A stretch of 34,413 nucleotides of DNA from Treponema sp. Lineage in GTDB: Bacteria > Spirochaetota > Spirochaetia > Treponematales > Rectinemataceae. How positions within the stretch are numbered: position 1 is the first letter of the stretch; each line of letters starts with the position of its first letter. The stretch covers positions 1 through 34,413 of the forward strand of contig JAFIHQ010000105.1 in the NCBI GenBank assembly GCA_017849315.1, given 5' to 3'. Under the pieces are notes generated by a model, which did no database searches, had not been told where the DNA came from, and saw nothing but the letters and a program-made list of their open reading frames with translations. The translations under genes and the position numbers were made by a program. This document shows positions 24,018 through 31,384 of this stretch, piece after piece.

Positions 24018-24067
24018 TTCCGCTACTTTAGATTCCGCTACTTCCGCGACTTCTACTTCCGCTACTT
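24018..24067. repeat. Three copies of TTCCGCTACTT around the binding-protein stop codon
   Basis: TTCCGCTACTT occurs at 24018-24028, 24033-24043 and 24057-24067. Read on the minus strand, the first copy met holds the TAG stop of the binding-protein gene, and the others repeat that stop-containing string before the permease gene. Confidence 0.7.
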
Positions 24068-25048
24068 TCGCGTGAGCTGACCGTCCGAGATTACGACTTT
24101 GGCCTTGTCGATCACAGACTGATCCACCGTAAGACCGAGCTGCTTGGCTGTATCGAGATTGAGCACAAACGACATATCCTGGCTTTCTTTGGGCAAGAAG
24201 GCAGGAATGTTCTCTGTTTTTTCTCCATTGAGCACGCGCACGATGATCTTGCCGGTGGCCACACCCATTCGATAATAGTCGTAACCGAGCGCCGCAAGCA
24301 CAGGGATTGTCTCAGCAGAAGAAGGATCCGCAGTAACGACGGGGATTTTTTTCTCCAGGGCGACATCGGCTATGCCGCTCAACGCTGAAAAAACCGTATT
24401 GTCGTTGCCAAGATAGAGTGCGTCGATTCTATCCGCAATGGAAAGCAAGGCCTGGCGCGCTTCCGAAGAATTCGTAACGGTCGTCTCTACATATTCAAGG
24501 CCATTTTCCTGGCAATAAGCTTTGACAATCGATGCAATGACGACAGAATTGGCTTCGCCGGAAGCATAGATATTGCCTATGCGCTTAACGCTCGGCTTTA
24601 AGGACCGCAACAAATCGAGTTGCTCGCGCACGGGCGTCATGTCCGAAGTGCCGGTGATGTTGGCGCCTCCCTTGTCCATGCTCGCAACAAGGCCTGCGGC
24701 AACAGGATCGGTAACGGCCGCATAGATTACGGGCCTGTCTTTGATCTGATTGGCAAGCGCCTGGGCAGTGGGCGTCGCGATGCCGACCGCCAGCGCAACC
24801 TTTTCCTGTTTAAAATGCTGGGCGATCTGCGCGGCGGTATTCATGTCTGCATTGGCATTTTGGAGATCGATTTTGTAGTCCGGTTTGGAGTCCGCAAGCT
24901 CGTCCTCGATGCCTTTTTCAATTGCATCGAGCGCAGGATGGGAAACGAATTTAGCAATACCGATCAGTTTCGCGCTCTTGGGTGCGCACGATGTGAATAA
25001 TGCACCGACACATAGTATGAGAGTAAGTGCATGAAGTGTTCGCCGCAT
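24062..25048 (-). CDS. ABC substrate-binding lipoprotein (PF04392, TrpX-like)
   Basis: The 328-residue protein has a lipoprotein signal with lipobox ALFTSC and lipid-attachment Cys21, so it is anchored to the membrane. The mature part matches the ABC_sub_bind family: IGIAKFVSHPALDAIEKGIEDEL, the QKIDLQNANADMNTAAQIAQHF-like stretch, ATPTAQALANQ, PVIYAAVTDPVAAGLV, ITGTSDMTPVREQLDLL, and LGYDYYRMGVATGKIIVRVLNGE. Characterised relatives (TrpX) bind tryptophan or other aromatic amino acids, but the family is broader, so the ligand is only a suggestion. GGGAGG lies just before the ATG. It is the first gene of the operon and has its own promoter with a dyad. Confidence 0.9.
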   Translation of the reverse strand: MRRTLHALTLILCVGALFTSCAPKSAKLIGIAKFVSHPALDAIEKGIEDELADSKPDYKIDLQNANADMNTAAQIAQHFKQEKVALAVGIATPTAQALANQIKDRPVIYAAVTDPVAAGLVASMDKGGANITGTSDMTPVREQLDLLRSLKPSVKRIGNIYASGEANSVVIASIVKAYCQENGLEYVETTVTNSSEARQALLSIADRIDALYLGNDNTVFSALSGIADVALEKKIPVVTADPSSAETIPVLAALGYDYYRMGVATGKIIVRVLNGEKTENIPAFLPKESQDMSFVLNLDTAKQLGLTVDQSVIDKAKVVISDGQLTRK

Positions 25049-25085
25049 AGAACCTCCCTGTTAGCTTATTCTTATTCGTTGTAAC

Positions 25086-25124
25086 GTTGTCCGCCATCGT
25101 AGCGAGGACAACTGATTTGGTCAA
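25086..25124 (-). promoter_or_regulatory. Promoter and dyad upstream of the TrpX-like gene
   Basis: Minus-strand TTGACC (25119-25124) and TACGAT (25096-25101) are 17 nt apart. The perfect inverted repeat GTTGTCC (25086-25092) / GGACAAC (25106-25112), with a 13-nt spacer, is centred on the -10 element, which is the placement of a repressor operator. Confidence 0.55.
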
Positions 25125-25182
25125 GAATCGATTTTCATTCAAAAAACCTGCAAAGTTATAGGTTCGAGAGACCCTACCCCCT

Positions 25183-25211
25183 TGTACTCGCCCCAAGGCT
25201 TGTGCTAGCCT
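25183..25211 (+). promoter_or_regulatory. Possible promoter of the lysine operon
   Basis: TTGTAC near 25183 and TAGCCT near 25206, about 17-18 nt apart with a TGC extended -10, would start transcription near 25216, immediately before the riboswitch. The -10 is a weak match; position is the main support. Confidence 0.35.
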
Positions 25212-25216
25212 CAGTC

Positions 25217-25400
25217 CACCGATGGAGGAGCGATCCCCAAGAGTACGGACCGGAGGCTTCGAGAGCCAAAGAGGGTGCCGGAAAGGGGAGGATCGCCGAA
25301 GGAGCAAGGCTTTCTCGAGGGCTTGTTCTTGGACGTCCGGGCTAATACCCGACGGCTGTCGCGGAAAATACATAGTTCCGCGGAGCGCCTGACGTATGCT
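25217..25400 (+). promoter_or_regulatory. Lysine riboswitch (L box) aptamer
   Basis: The leader carries the lysine riboswitch core in order: AGGAGCGATCC, the loop E-like AAGAGTA (25239-25245), GCCGGAAAGGGGAGGATCGC with GCCGAAGG (about 25277-25302), and GGCTGTC followed by the P5 hairpin GCGGAA/TTCCGC and GGAG (about 25354-25385). GCGATCC pairs with GGATCGC to form P2. The pattern matches the B. subtilis lysC and Thermotoga aptamers that I know. It precedes asd-lysC-dapB-dapA-dapD, the expected target. The closing P1 helix is not obvious: GATGG has only a short, imperfect partner after GGAG. Confidence 0.9.
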
Positions 25401-25451
25401 TTTTACTGATAAGTGCATAGGTTGTATGTGGACTTGACTTGGATAGATGCT

Positions 25452-25567
25452 GGCCACGCCAGAATGTCAGAAACTGACACATCCAGTCCAAAATGACAAC
25501 ACAAGCACAGGAACAGTAAAGAGCTATCGTGGACCTCCTGAAGTACTGGCTTTAAGGAGAGGCCACG
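25452..25567 (+). promoter_or_regulatory. Expression platform: helix hiding the asd ribosome binding site
   Basis: CGTGG-A-CCTCCT (25528-25539) can pair with AGGAGAGGCCACG up to base 25567, right before the ATG. Eleven pairs with two single-base bulges would cover the AAGGAG site (25554-25559). A second GGCCACG at 25452-25458 could pair with the same CGTGG(A)CC strand and free the site. Small perfect hairpins lie between them (CTGGC/GCCAG, TGTCAG/CTGACA). I see no T tract, so control at translation initiation is likelier than termination. Confidence 0.6.
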
Positions 25568-26695
25568 ATGAGCAGCACAATTTCAAGTCCTTTTGTAACT
25601 TCAGATCCGCTAAGTCCTTTACGAAATCCGTCAAAAAAAATACCCGTCGCAATTCTGGGCGCTACAGGCGTCGTAGGACAACGTTTCTTGCGGCGTATTG
25701 CCGCGCACCCGTGGTTCTACCCCGCATTCCTTGCGGCAAGCGACCGCTCTGCAGGCAAACGTTACGCGGATGCCTGCCAATGGCACCTCGGCGGAACACC
25801 CTACGCAGGCTTTGGCGACACAGTTGTCGTTCCGTGTACGCCGGAAGCGGCATTTGCCCCGATTGTGTTCTCCGCCCTCGATGCGGGCCCTGCCTTCGAA
25901 ATCGAACCTCAGTTTGCCGCTGCAGGCGCCTATGTGTTTTCAAATGCCAGCGCCTTCAGAATGGATGCAGACGTGCCCCTTCTCATCCCGGAACTCAACC
26001 CCGAGCACCTTGGGCTCATTGCTACACAACAACAAAACCGAGGCTGGCACGGCGCGATTGTCACAAACCCCAACTGCACAACCGTGATGCTCGCCTGTCC
26101 ACTTGCGGCGCTCCAGGAGGCTTTTGGCCTGGAAGCGGTTATGGTGACGAGCATGCAGGCCATAAGCGGCGCAGGATACCCTGGCGTGCCGGCCCTCGAC
26201 ATTGTGAGCAACGTCATTCCTTTTATCCGCAACGAAGAGCCTAAGGTCGAATCCGAATCCAACAAGATTCTCGGGACGCTTACATCGCCTGCGCCGTTCA
26301 CTGTGTCCGCTACCTGCACGCGGGTCCCCGTCGTGGAAGGGCACACGCTCTCCGTGTCGGTCAGGCTCGCCACAAAAGCTCCGCTTGAGGAGGTTGCGCG
26401 CGCACTTACAGGCTTCAAACCAAAGACCGCCAAATATGCGCTCCCGAGCGCTCCAGAAAAATTCATGGTTTTGACCGAAGAAGAGAATCGACCACAGCCG
26501 CGCAAAGATGCCGAAGAAGACGGCGGCATGCGCATCACCGTAGGAAGGCTGCGCCCCTGCCCTATCTTGGACTACAAGTTCATTTCGCTGGGGCATAACA
26601 CCGAGCGGGGCGCCGCGGGTGCATCGGTGCTCAATGCGGAGATGGCGCTCGCCATGGGTATGCTTCCCGGGATCGAAGTGGGAGCCGTGCAATGA
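25568..26695 (+). CDS. asd: Aspartate-semialdehyde dehydrogenase (fungal/archaeal type)
   Basis: The 375-residue enzyme reduces aspartyl phosphate to aspartate semialdehyde with NADPH. After a 24-residue extension, the nucleotide-binding GATGVVGQRF lies at 31-40. The catalytic cysteine is Cys170 in TNPNCTT, the substrate arginine is Arg252, and the base is His259 in RVPVVEGHT. The RVPVVEGHT and SMQAISGAGYPGV motifs mark the archaeal/fungal-type branch rather than the E. coli type. The start is supported by AAGGAG, which the leader helix can hide. It is the first gene after the lysine riboswitch, and its stop overlaps lysC by ATGA, so expression of the two is coupled. Confidence 0.93.
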   Translation: MSSTISSPFVTSDPLSPLRNPSKKIPVAILGATGVVGQRFLRRIAAHPWFYPAFLAASDRSAGKRYADACQWHLGGTPYAGFGDTVVVPCTPEAAFAPIVFSALDAGPAFEIEPQFAAAGAYVFSNASAFRMDADVPLLIPELNPEHLGLIATQQQNRGWHGAIVTNPNCTTVMLACPLAALQEAFGLEAVMVTSMQAISGAGYPGVPALDIVSNVIPFIRNEEPKVESESNKILGTLTSPAPFTVSATCTRVPVVEGHTLSVSVRLATKAPLEEVARALTGFKPKTAKYALPSAPEKFMVLTEEENRPQPRKDAEEDGGMRITVGRLRPCPILDYKFISLGHNTERGAAGASVLNAEMALAMGMLPGIEVGAVQ

Positions 26696-28038
26696 ACATC
26701 GTCGTCATGAAGTTCGGCGGAACGTCCGTCGGAAGCGCAGAAAGCATACGGGATGTTGCACACATCGTCGATTTACGGAAAGGCTTCAAACGCATCGTCG
26801 TGGTGTCCGCATTGGCAGGCGTCACAAACTCGCTTTTTGAAATTGCGGCTGCCGCAAAAGGGCACAACCTGGGCCGCGCCGAGCAAATCCTGGAGGCCCT
26901 GGAAAAACGGCATGCGGACACAGCCACTGAGCTCGGTATTGAGGCGCCTCAGGTAATGGCAGCTATCCACGAGATCCTTGAAAACGTACACAAGCTTGCC
27001 CGGGGCGTCGATTTATTGGGTGAGCTGAGCCCACGCACTATGGACGAGATTGCCTCGGCAGGCGAACGAATGTCCTCGATTCTTGTTGCATCCTTTTTGC
27101 GGTGCCCGCTTCTCGATGCGCGGACCGTAATGAAGACCGACAGCCACTTTGGAAGCGCCCGCCCCAAAATGCCGGCAATCAAAAAAGCGGCAGCGCTTCA
27201 GCTCGAACCCCTGCTTCAATCTGGCGATCTCATTGTTACACAAGGATATATCGGATCAGATGATGCTGGTGATACCACGACACTTGGCCGCGGTGGATCG
27301 GATTTTTCGGCAGGGATTTTGGGCGCTGCGGTTGGAGTGTCCGAAATCGAAATCTGGACGGACGTTGAGGGGATTCTGACGGCGGACCCGCGGATCGTAC
27401 CGTCCGCGAGGACTGTCGAGATATTGAGTTACGACGAGGCTGCGGAGCTTGCCTCCTACGGCGCCAAGGTGCTCCACCCAGCCACCGTGCGTCCGGCGTT
27501 GGATGCCGGGATTCCCGTCACCATCAGGAGTACCTTCAAGCCGGACGGGAAGCACTCGACCATAAGTCCGGGGCAGTCGAGTGGCAGGCCCTGCGTAGCC
27601 ATCGCGATGCGCAGAAATGTCGCGATTGTCTCGATAACCCAGGAGACCATGACCGAACAGGCAGGGTTCCTCGCACGGCTCTTCGATGTGTTTGGGCGAA
27701 GAGGCATTTCGGTGGACCTTGTGTCGACGTCGGAAATATCGGTTTCGGTTTCTTTGGATGCGGGCGCACCGCTCGATGCCCTTGGCCAGGATTTGGCAAA
27801 GCTCGGCACGGTGTCCATTGCAAAGGACCGGGCGGTGATCGCAGTGGTGGGCGATCTTTTGCGCAAGACGCCAGAAGTGCTCAAGACGAGCTTCGACGCC
27901 ATCGACCATATTCCCGTGGACCTGATCAGCATGGGCGCAAACGCGGTCAATTTGAGTTTTATCGTGCAGGAAAAGGACGCCGAGCGCGTTGTGCGAAACC
28001 TTCACGAGGCTTTTTTTGAAAAGTCAGAGAACGCCTAA
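26692..28038 (+). CDS. lysC: Aspartate kinase
   Basis: The 448-residue enzyme phosphorylates aspartate, the entry step to lysine, threonine and methionine. The N-terminal kinase has KFGGTSVGS (7-15), the SAGERMSSILVASFL region, TQGYIGSDDAGDTTTLGRGGSDFSA in the substrate site, and EIWTDVEGILTADPRIV. Two ACT domains follow, at about 308-375 (QETMTEQAGFLARLFDVFGR) and 384-445. Such domains usually give feedback control by lysine or threonine. The arrangement and length resemble monofunctional LysC of the E. coli class; no homoserine dehydrogenase is fused. The ATG overlaps the asd stop. Placement under a lysine riboswitch supports a lysine-sensitive isoform, although other isoforms may be elsewhere. 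Confidence 0.94.
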   Translation: MNIVVMKFGGTSVGSAESIRDVAHIVDLRKGFKRIVVVSALAGVTNSLFEIAAAAKGHNLGRAEQILEALEKRHADTATELGIEAPQVMAAIHEILENVHKLARGVDLLGELSPRTMDEIASAGERMSSILVASFLRCPLLDARTVMKTDSHFGSARPKMPAIKKAAALQLEPLLQSGDLIVTQGYIGSDDAGDTTTLGRGGSDFSAGILGAAVGVSEIEIWTDVEGILTADPRIVPSARTVEILSYDEAAELASYGAKVLHPATVRPALDAGIPVTIRSTFKPDGKHSTISPGQSSGRPCVAIAMRRNVAIVSITQETMTEQAGFLARLFDVFGRRGISVDLVSTSEISVSVSLDAGAPLDALGQDLAKLGTVSIAKDRAVIAVVGDLLRKTPEVLKTSFDAIDHIPVDLISMGANAVNLSFIVQEKDAERVVRNLHEAFFEKSENA

Positions 28039-28076
28039 CCCGTTGGCGGCACTCAATAAAGAAAAGGAGGTGTACG

Positions 28077-28940
28077 ATGAGCATAGACACGATAATGAAC
28101 AGTGTATCGGCCAACGCGGCGACGACTAAAGATGCAAAGCCGAGCCGAGTTCCTACCCTGAGAATCGGGATTTTTGGCGCTGGCAAACTTGCAAACGCGA
28201 TTGTTGAGGAAGTAAAAGCGGTAAATACAGCAAGAGCGGCGGATGCAGCAAAAACTGTAAGTGCAGATGAAGGGAACACAGAATGCGGGCCGCGATTTTC
28301 CATCGAGTGGATGGTCGATTCAGGGGATGCAATTCCAGAAGCACCTGTCGATGTCGCGATCGACGCGAGCGTTGCAGGCGCCGTGGAAGCTCATCTTTCC
28401 TGGGCGATCGAACACGAGGTGCCATTTCTCATTGCCACGACAGGGTGGGAAATACCGGACCTTGCATCGCGCGTGGGGGATAGAACTGCGGTACTGGTAA
28501 GCCCGAATTTTTCGTTCGCCGTAGCCTTTATGCGTAAGATCGCCTCGCAACTTGCGCGCTTTGCGGACTGGTACGGCGAGGGCGACATCGGGATATACGA
28601 ACATCACCACAATGCAAAGCTCGATGCACCGAGCGGGACGGCCAAGGTGCTCGCCAAGGCTGTGATTGCAGGCTCTAAGCGATACTCGGACTGGAACCAG
28701 TCCGGAAAGGAGCCTTGGGTACATGACAAAGTACCGATAGCGTCGTTGCGCGCCGGCAGCGAGGCGGGGATGCACGAGATTGTGTTCGACGCGCCGCACG
28801 AACAGATGGAGGTGGTACACAGGGCGCGGGACAGGCGGGTGTTTGCGGCCGGCGCGCTCAAGGCGGCGGCCTGGATTGTAGGCCGAAAAGGGCTTTTCGG
28901 GATGGACGACGTGCTTGCAAGCCTGTTCGACGAGGGCTAA
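28077..28940 (+). CDS. dapB: 4-hydroxy-tetrahydrodipicolinate reductase
   Basis: The 287-residue enzyme reduces the DapA product to tetrahydrodipicolinate using NAD(P)H. The Rossmann glycine motif is IGIFGAGKLANAI (30-42). The nicotinamide loop is IATTGWE (119-125), SPNFSFAVAF follows, and the catalytic segment is EHHHNAKLDAPSGTAK (175-190), where His177 and Lys181 align with E. coli His159 and Lys163. Two features differ from compact relatives: a 25-residue N-terminal tail before the Rossmann fold, and an Ala/Asp-rich insertion at about 49-72. AAGGAGG precedes the ATG, 38 nt after lysC. The stop is followed by a duplicated stop-containing string (28936-28962). Confidence 0.92.
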   Translation: MSIDTIMNSVSANAATTKDAKPSRVPTLRIGIFGAGKLANAIVEEVKAVNTARAADAAKTVSADEGNTECGPRFSIEWMVDSGDAIPEAPVDVAIDASVAGAVEAHLSWAIEHEVPFLIATTGWEIPDLASRVGDRTAVLVSPNFSFAVAFMRKIASQLARFADWYGEGDIGIYEHHHNAKLDAPSGTAKVLAKAVIAGSKRYSDWNQSGKEPWVHDKVPIASLRAGSEAGMHEIVFDAPHEQMEVVHRARDRRVFAAGALKAAAWIVGRKGLFGMDDVLASLFDEG

Positions 28941-28962
28941 GGCGACAGGAGCTAAGACGACA
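28936..28962 (+). repeat. Duplicated GCTAAGRCGACA across the dapB stop
   Basis: GCTAAGGCGACA (28936-28947) and GCTAAGACGACA (28951-28962) match at 11 of 12 positions. The first copy contains the TAA stop of dapB and the second repeats the same stop in frame spacing. Confidence 0.6.
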
Positions 28963-29052
28963 AAGCGCTAGATTGTGACATGATGAGATGACACGATGCC
29001 ACAATAGACTAGAGGATTTAGGAAAGGATTTAGAGGATTCAGGGAGGAATTT

Positions 29053-30084
29053 ATGACACAGAACACGACACAGAATATTCAGGGGCTTGGCATTGCCATT
29101 GCGACGCCTTTTGACGACGAGGGGCGCGTCGACTGTGCGGCATTCGAGCGCCTGCTCGATTTTCAATGTGGAAGGAGCTTTGAAACTTCCGCTGCCGAAT
29201 ATGCCAATGAGGCTTTCTCAAAAGAAACAGAGCGTGCCTCTTTCAGGCGCTTTTGGGAGAATGAGTCAGGAGGCGCCAATTTTATCGTTGTGTTGGGATC
29301 AACAGGAGAAGGCCCCACAGTCGAACCCGAGGAGCGGCGAGAGCTTGTGAGGCGCGCCGTCGCGCGGAAGCTCGGCGTTCCGATCGTCGTTGGTACGGGC
29401 TCCAACTCCACCAAGGCAGCCGTGCACCTCACCGAGGAAGCCGTCGATCTCGGTGCCGATGCTGTGCTCTCCGTGGTTCCCTTCTACAACAAGCCGACAC
29501 CCGAGGGGCTTTGGCTGCATTTTAACGCGGTGGCCAAAGCGGCGCGCGGCAAACCGGTTATCATCTACAACGTTCCCGGAAGGACAGGTCTCAACCTCAC
29601 CCCGGCCGTGCTCAATCGACTCTGGAATATCGAGAATCTTGTGGCGGTAAAGGAGTCTTCTGGCAACCTTGGGCAGATAAGCGAAATCTGCAGAACGCTC
29701 CCCGAAGGAAAGACAGTCTTGTCGGGAGACGATGGCCTTGCGCTGCCGTCCATTGCGGTTGGTGCGGAAGGGCTCGTAAGCGTGGCCGCGAATGTTTTGC
29801 CCCGGCGTTTCAGGGCGCTCGTGGATGCGGCCCGCGATGGGCGCCGCCAGGACGCCGCCAGGCTCAACAATGAGCTCTTGCCCTTCATGGGCGAACTTTT
29901 TGTCGAGTCCAACCCCATCCCCTTAAAAGCGGCTTTGAAGCTCACCGGCTTGTGCGGCGATGCTCTGCGCCTGCCGCTTGCGCCTGCAAGCGCCTCGACG
30001 CGCGATGTCATGAAGGGCGTCCTGGCGGCGCTCGGTGTCGAGTTACCGGGCGTGCAGGCTCTCGATTCCCAGGTGACGCGATGA
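29053..30084 (+). CDS. dapA: 4-hydroxy-tetrahydrodipicolinate synthase with an insertion
   Basis: The 343-residue enzyme condenses pyruvate with aspartate semialdehyde. Core residues are present: Schiff-base Lys200 in AVKESSGN, Tyr172 and Arg177 in IIYNVPGRTG, and Tyr145 in PFYNKP. The usual catalytic GTTGE reads GSTGE (82-86), so serine replaces the first threonine. Compared with the usual length of about 290, there are roughly 33 extra residues at about 40-74 (rich in Glu, Arg, Ser and Phe), between strand-helix 1 and the GSTGE strand. The GGAGG site and ATG give an unambiguous start, 112 nt after dapB. The stop overlaps dapD. Function is probably unchanged, but the insertion is unusual. 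Confidence 0.9.
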   Translation: MTQNTTQNIQGLGIAIATPFDDEGRVDCAAFERLLDFQCGRSFETSAAEYANEAFSKETERASFRRFWENESGGANFIVVLGSTGEGPTVEPEERRELVRRAVARKLGVPIVVGTGSNSTKAAVHLTEEAVDLGADAVLSVVPFYNKPTPEGLWLHFNAVAKAARGKPVIIYNVPGRTGLNLTPAVLNRLWNIENLVAVKESSGNLGQISEICRTLPEGKTVLSGDDGLALPSIAVGAEGLVSVAANVLPRRFRALVDAARDGRRQDAARLNNELLPFMGELFVESNPIPLKAALKLTGLCGDALRLPLAPASASTRDVMKGVLAALGVELPGVQALDSQVTR

Positions 30085-30923
30085 GGGCGAAGAAAGCGAT
30101 GGACACGACGAATGTGGCGGGCGCACTTGCCACACAATTGGAACGCGAATTCACGCTTCACGGCAGCTTTGACGAGACGCAATGGGCTGCCTTTCTGGAT
30201 GCGCTCGAATCCGGTGAGATCGTCGTCGTAGAGTGCGGGACCGATAATCAATGGCGCGTGAATGCCTGGGTAAAGGCCGCCATCCTGTCGGGCTTCAAAA
30301 AAGGGGGCCTGCGTGAGCTCCCTTCTTTTGGTGCAGGTTTTTTTGACCGACCCGCTTTCCCGCCTCGCCAATTTTCGCTGCAGGACGAAGTGCGGATCGT
30401 GCCTGGCGGAAGCTCTGTGCGCCGTGGAAGCCATGTGGCCGCCGGCGTTGTCATTATGCCGCCCTCGTACATCAATGTAGGAGCCTATGTCGACGAAGGC
30501 ACCATGGTCGACAGCCATGTGCTTGTCGGCTCGTGCGCGCACATCGGCAAGAACGTGCACCTTTCAGCAGGCGTTCAAATAGGCGGCGTTCTGGAACCGC
30601 CCCAAGCGGGCCCCGTCATTATCGAGGACGAAGTATTTATTGGGGGTATGTGCGGCGTTTTTGAGGGAATTGTCGTCAGGCGGCGCGCAGTCCTTGCCCC
30701 GGGCGTCATCCTCACCAAAGGCACCAGAATATACGACCTCGTCCGTGAACGCGAATATTCCGGCGAAGTCCCCGAAAACGCCGTCGTTGTCCCCGGCGCA
30801 AGGCCTGCGCGCGGCAACTACGCAAAGGAAGCGGGCATTTCTTTGAGCACCCCTTGTATCGTAAAATATCGCGACCAAAAAACCGAAAGCGGCGTCGCGC
30901 TGGAAGCGGCGCTTCGCGGGTAG
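30081..30923 (+). CDS. dapD: Tetrahydrodipicolinate N-succinyltransferase
   Basis: The 280-residue enzyme transfers succinyl from succinyl-CoA to the ring-opened DapB product, so this organism uses the succinylase branch to diaminopimelate. After an N-terminal helical region, the left-handed beta-helix carries VVIMPPSYINVGAYVDEGTM, VGSCAHIGKNVHLSAGVQIGGVLEP, IIEDEVFIGGMCGVFEGIVV and APGVILTKGTRIYD, closely paralleling E. coli DapD. I start at ATG 30081, which overlaps the dapA stop (ATGA). A frame open further upstream is only the other reading of dapA. No dapE, dapF or lysA gene follows, so later steps are encoded elsewhere. The stop lies inside a tandem repeat. Confidence 0.93.
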   Translation: MRAKKAMDTTNVAGALATQLEREFTLHGSFDETQWAAFLDALESGEIVVVECGTDNQWRVNAWVKAAILSGFKKGGLRELPSFGAGFFDRPAFPPRQFSLQDEVRIVPGGSSVRRGSHVAAGVVIMPPSYINVGAYVDEGTMVDSHVLVGSCAHIGKNVHLSAGVQIGGVLEPPQAGPVIIEDEVFIGGMCGVFEGIVVRRRAVLAPGVILTKGTRIYDLVREREYSGEVPENAVVVPGARPARGNYAKEAGISLSTPCIVKYRDQKTESGVALEAALRG

Positions 30924-30980
30924 CTTGGTCGGGTAGCGCTTCGCGGGTAGCTTGGTCGGGTAGCGCTTCGCGGGTAGCTC
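30911..30980 (+). repeat. 27-bp tandem repeat over the dapD stop
   Basis: The unit begins GCTTCGCGGGTAGCTTGG and is 27 bp long. Two perfect copies lie at 30911-30937 and 30938-30964, and a partial third diverges after about 15 bp. The dapD TAG stop is in the first unit. More GGGTAGC-like strings follow up to about 31005. Confidence 0.85.
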
Positions 30981-31036
30981 GGGTGGCTCAGACGGGGTAG
31001 CGCGGGCGGGATAAGTGCGGGCGGAGGGGAATCACA

Positions 31037-31384
31037 GTGAAGGTACTCGTCGGCAGTGAATTCGACATCAAGAACCACTTTATAGACTCGTTTACGCATG
31101 GGGCTAGAACCTACGTTGTCTATTCCAACCGGAACAGAATCTACGTTTTCGATTCAAAATGCCCCCACGCCAACGGCGATTTGCGCGCTGCGTCCTACGA
31201 CGGCGGTTTTGTCGTCTGCCCCAGCCACGGTTTGCGGTTCAGCCTGAAAAATGGTGAGGTCGACACGAACGAAATCGAGGACGATTTTATGAAGAGCATT
31301 CTTGCCAAAGGCGTAGATAAGATGCGACTCAAACTCTTGCAAGTAACTATAGAGAAAGGAAATGTCTACGTCGAGCTCGACTAA
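31037..31384 (+). CDS. Small Rieske-type [2Fe-2S] protein
   Basis: The 115-residue soluble protein is a stand-alone Rieske domain. The cluster ligands are visible as Cys42-x-His44 (CPHANGDL) and Cys61-x2-His64 (CPSHGLRF), with the usual spacing of 16 residues between the pairs. No transmembrane anchor or catalytic domain is attached, so it is probably a ferredoxin-like electron carrier or the small subunit of an oxygenase-type or reductase system. It starts at GTG 31037, with GGAGGGG at suitable distance. It lies just after the repeat that follows dapD. Its stop overlaps tail to tail with the flavoprotein gene on the other strand, sharing CTAA. Confidence 0.88.
   Translation: MKVLVGSEFDIKNHFIDSFTHGARTYVVYSNRNRIYVFDSKCPHANGDLRAASYDGGFVVCPSHGLRFSLKNGEVDTNEIEDDFMKSILAKGVDKMRLKLLQVTIEKGNVYVELD

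Noticed and set aside
24951..25457. 168-codon minus-strand frame across the leader region
   Set aside because: It covers the lysine riboswitch in antisense and the TrpX promoter. It has no ribosome binding site or recognisable domain.
25447..26244. 265-codon plus-strand frame over the asd start
   Set aside because: It has Arg/Cys-rich composition, is out of frame with asd, and overlaps the riboswitch expression platform.
29952..30923. Extended dapD start 43 codons upstream
   Set aside because: The extension lies fully inside dapA in another frame and has no DapD similarity; ATG 30081 overlaps the dapA stop.
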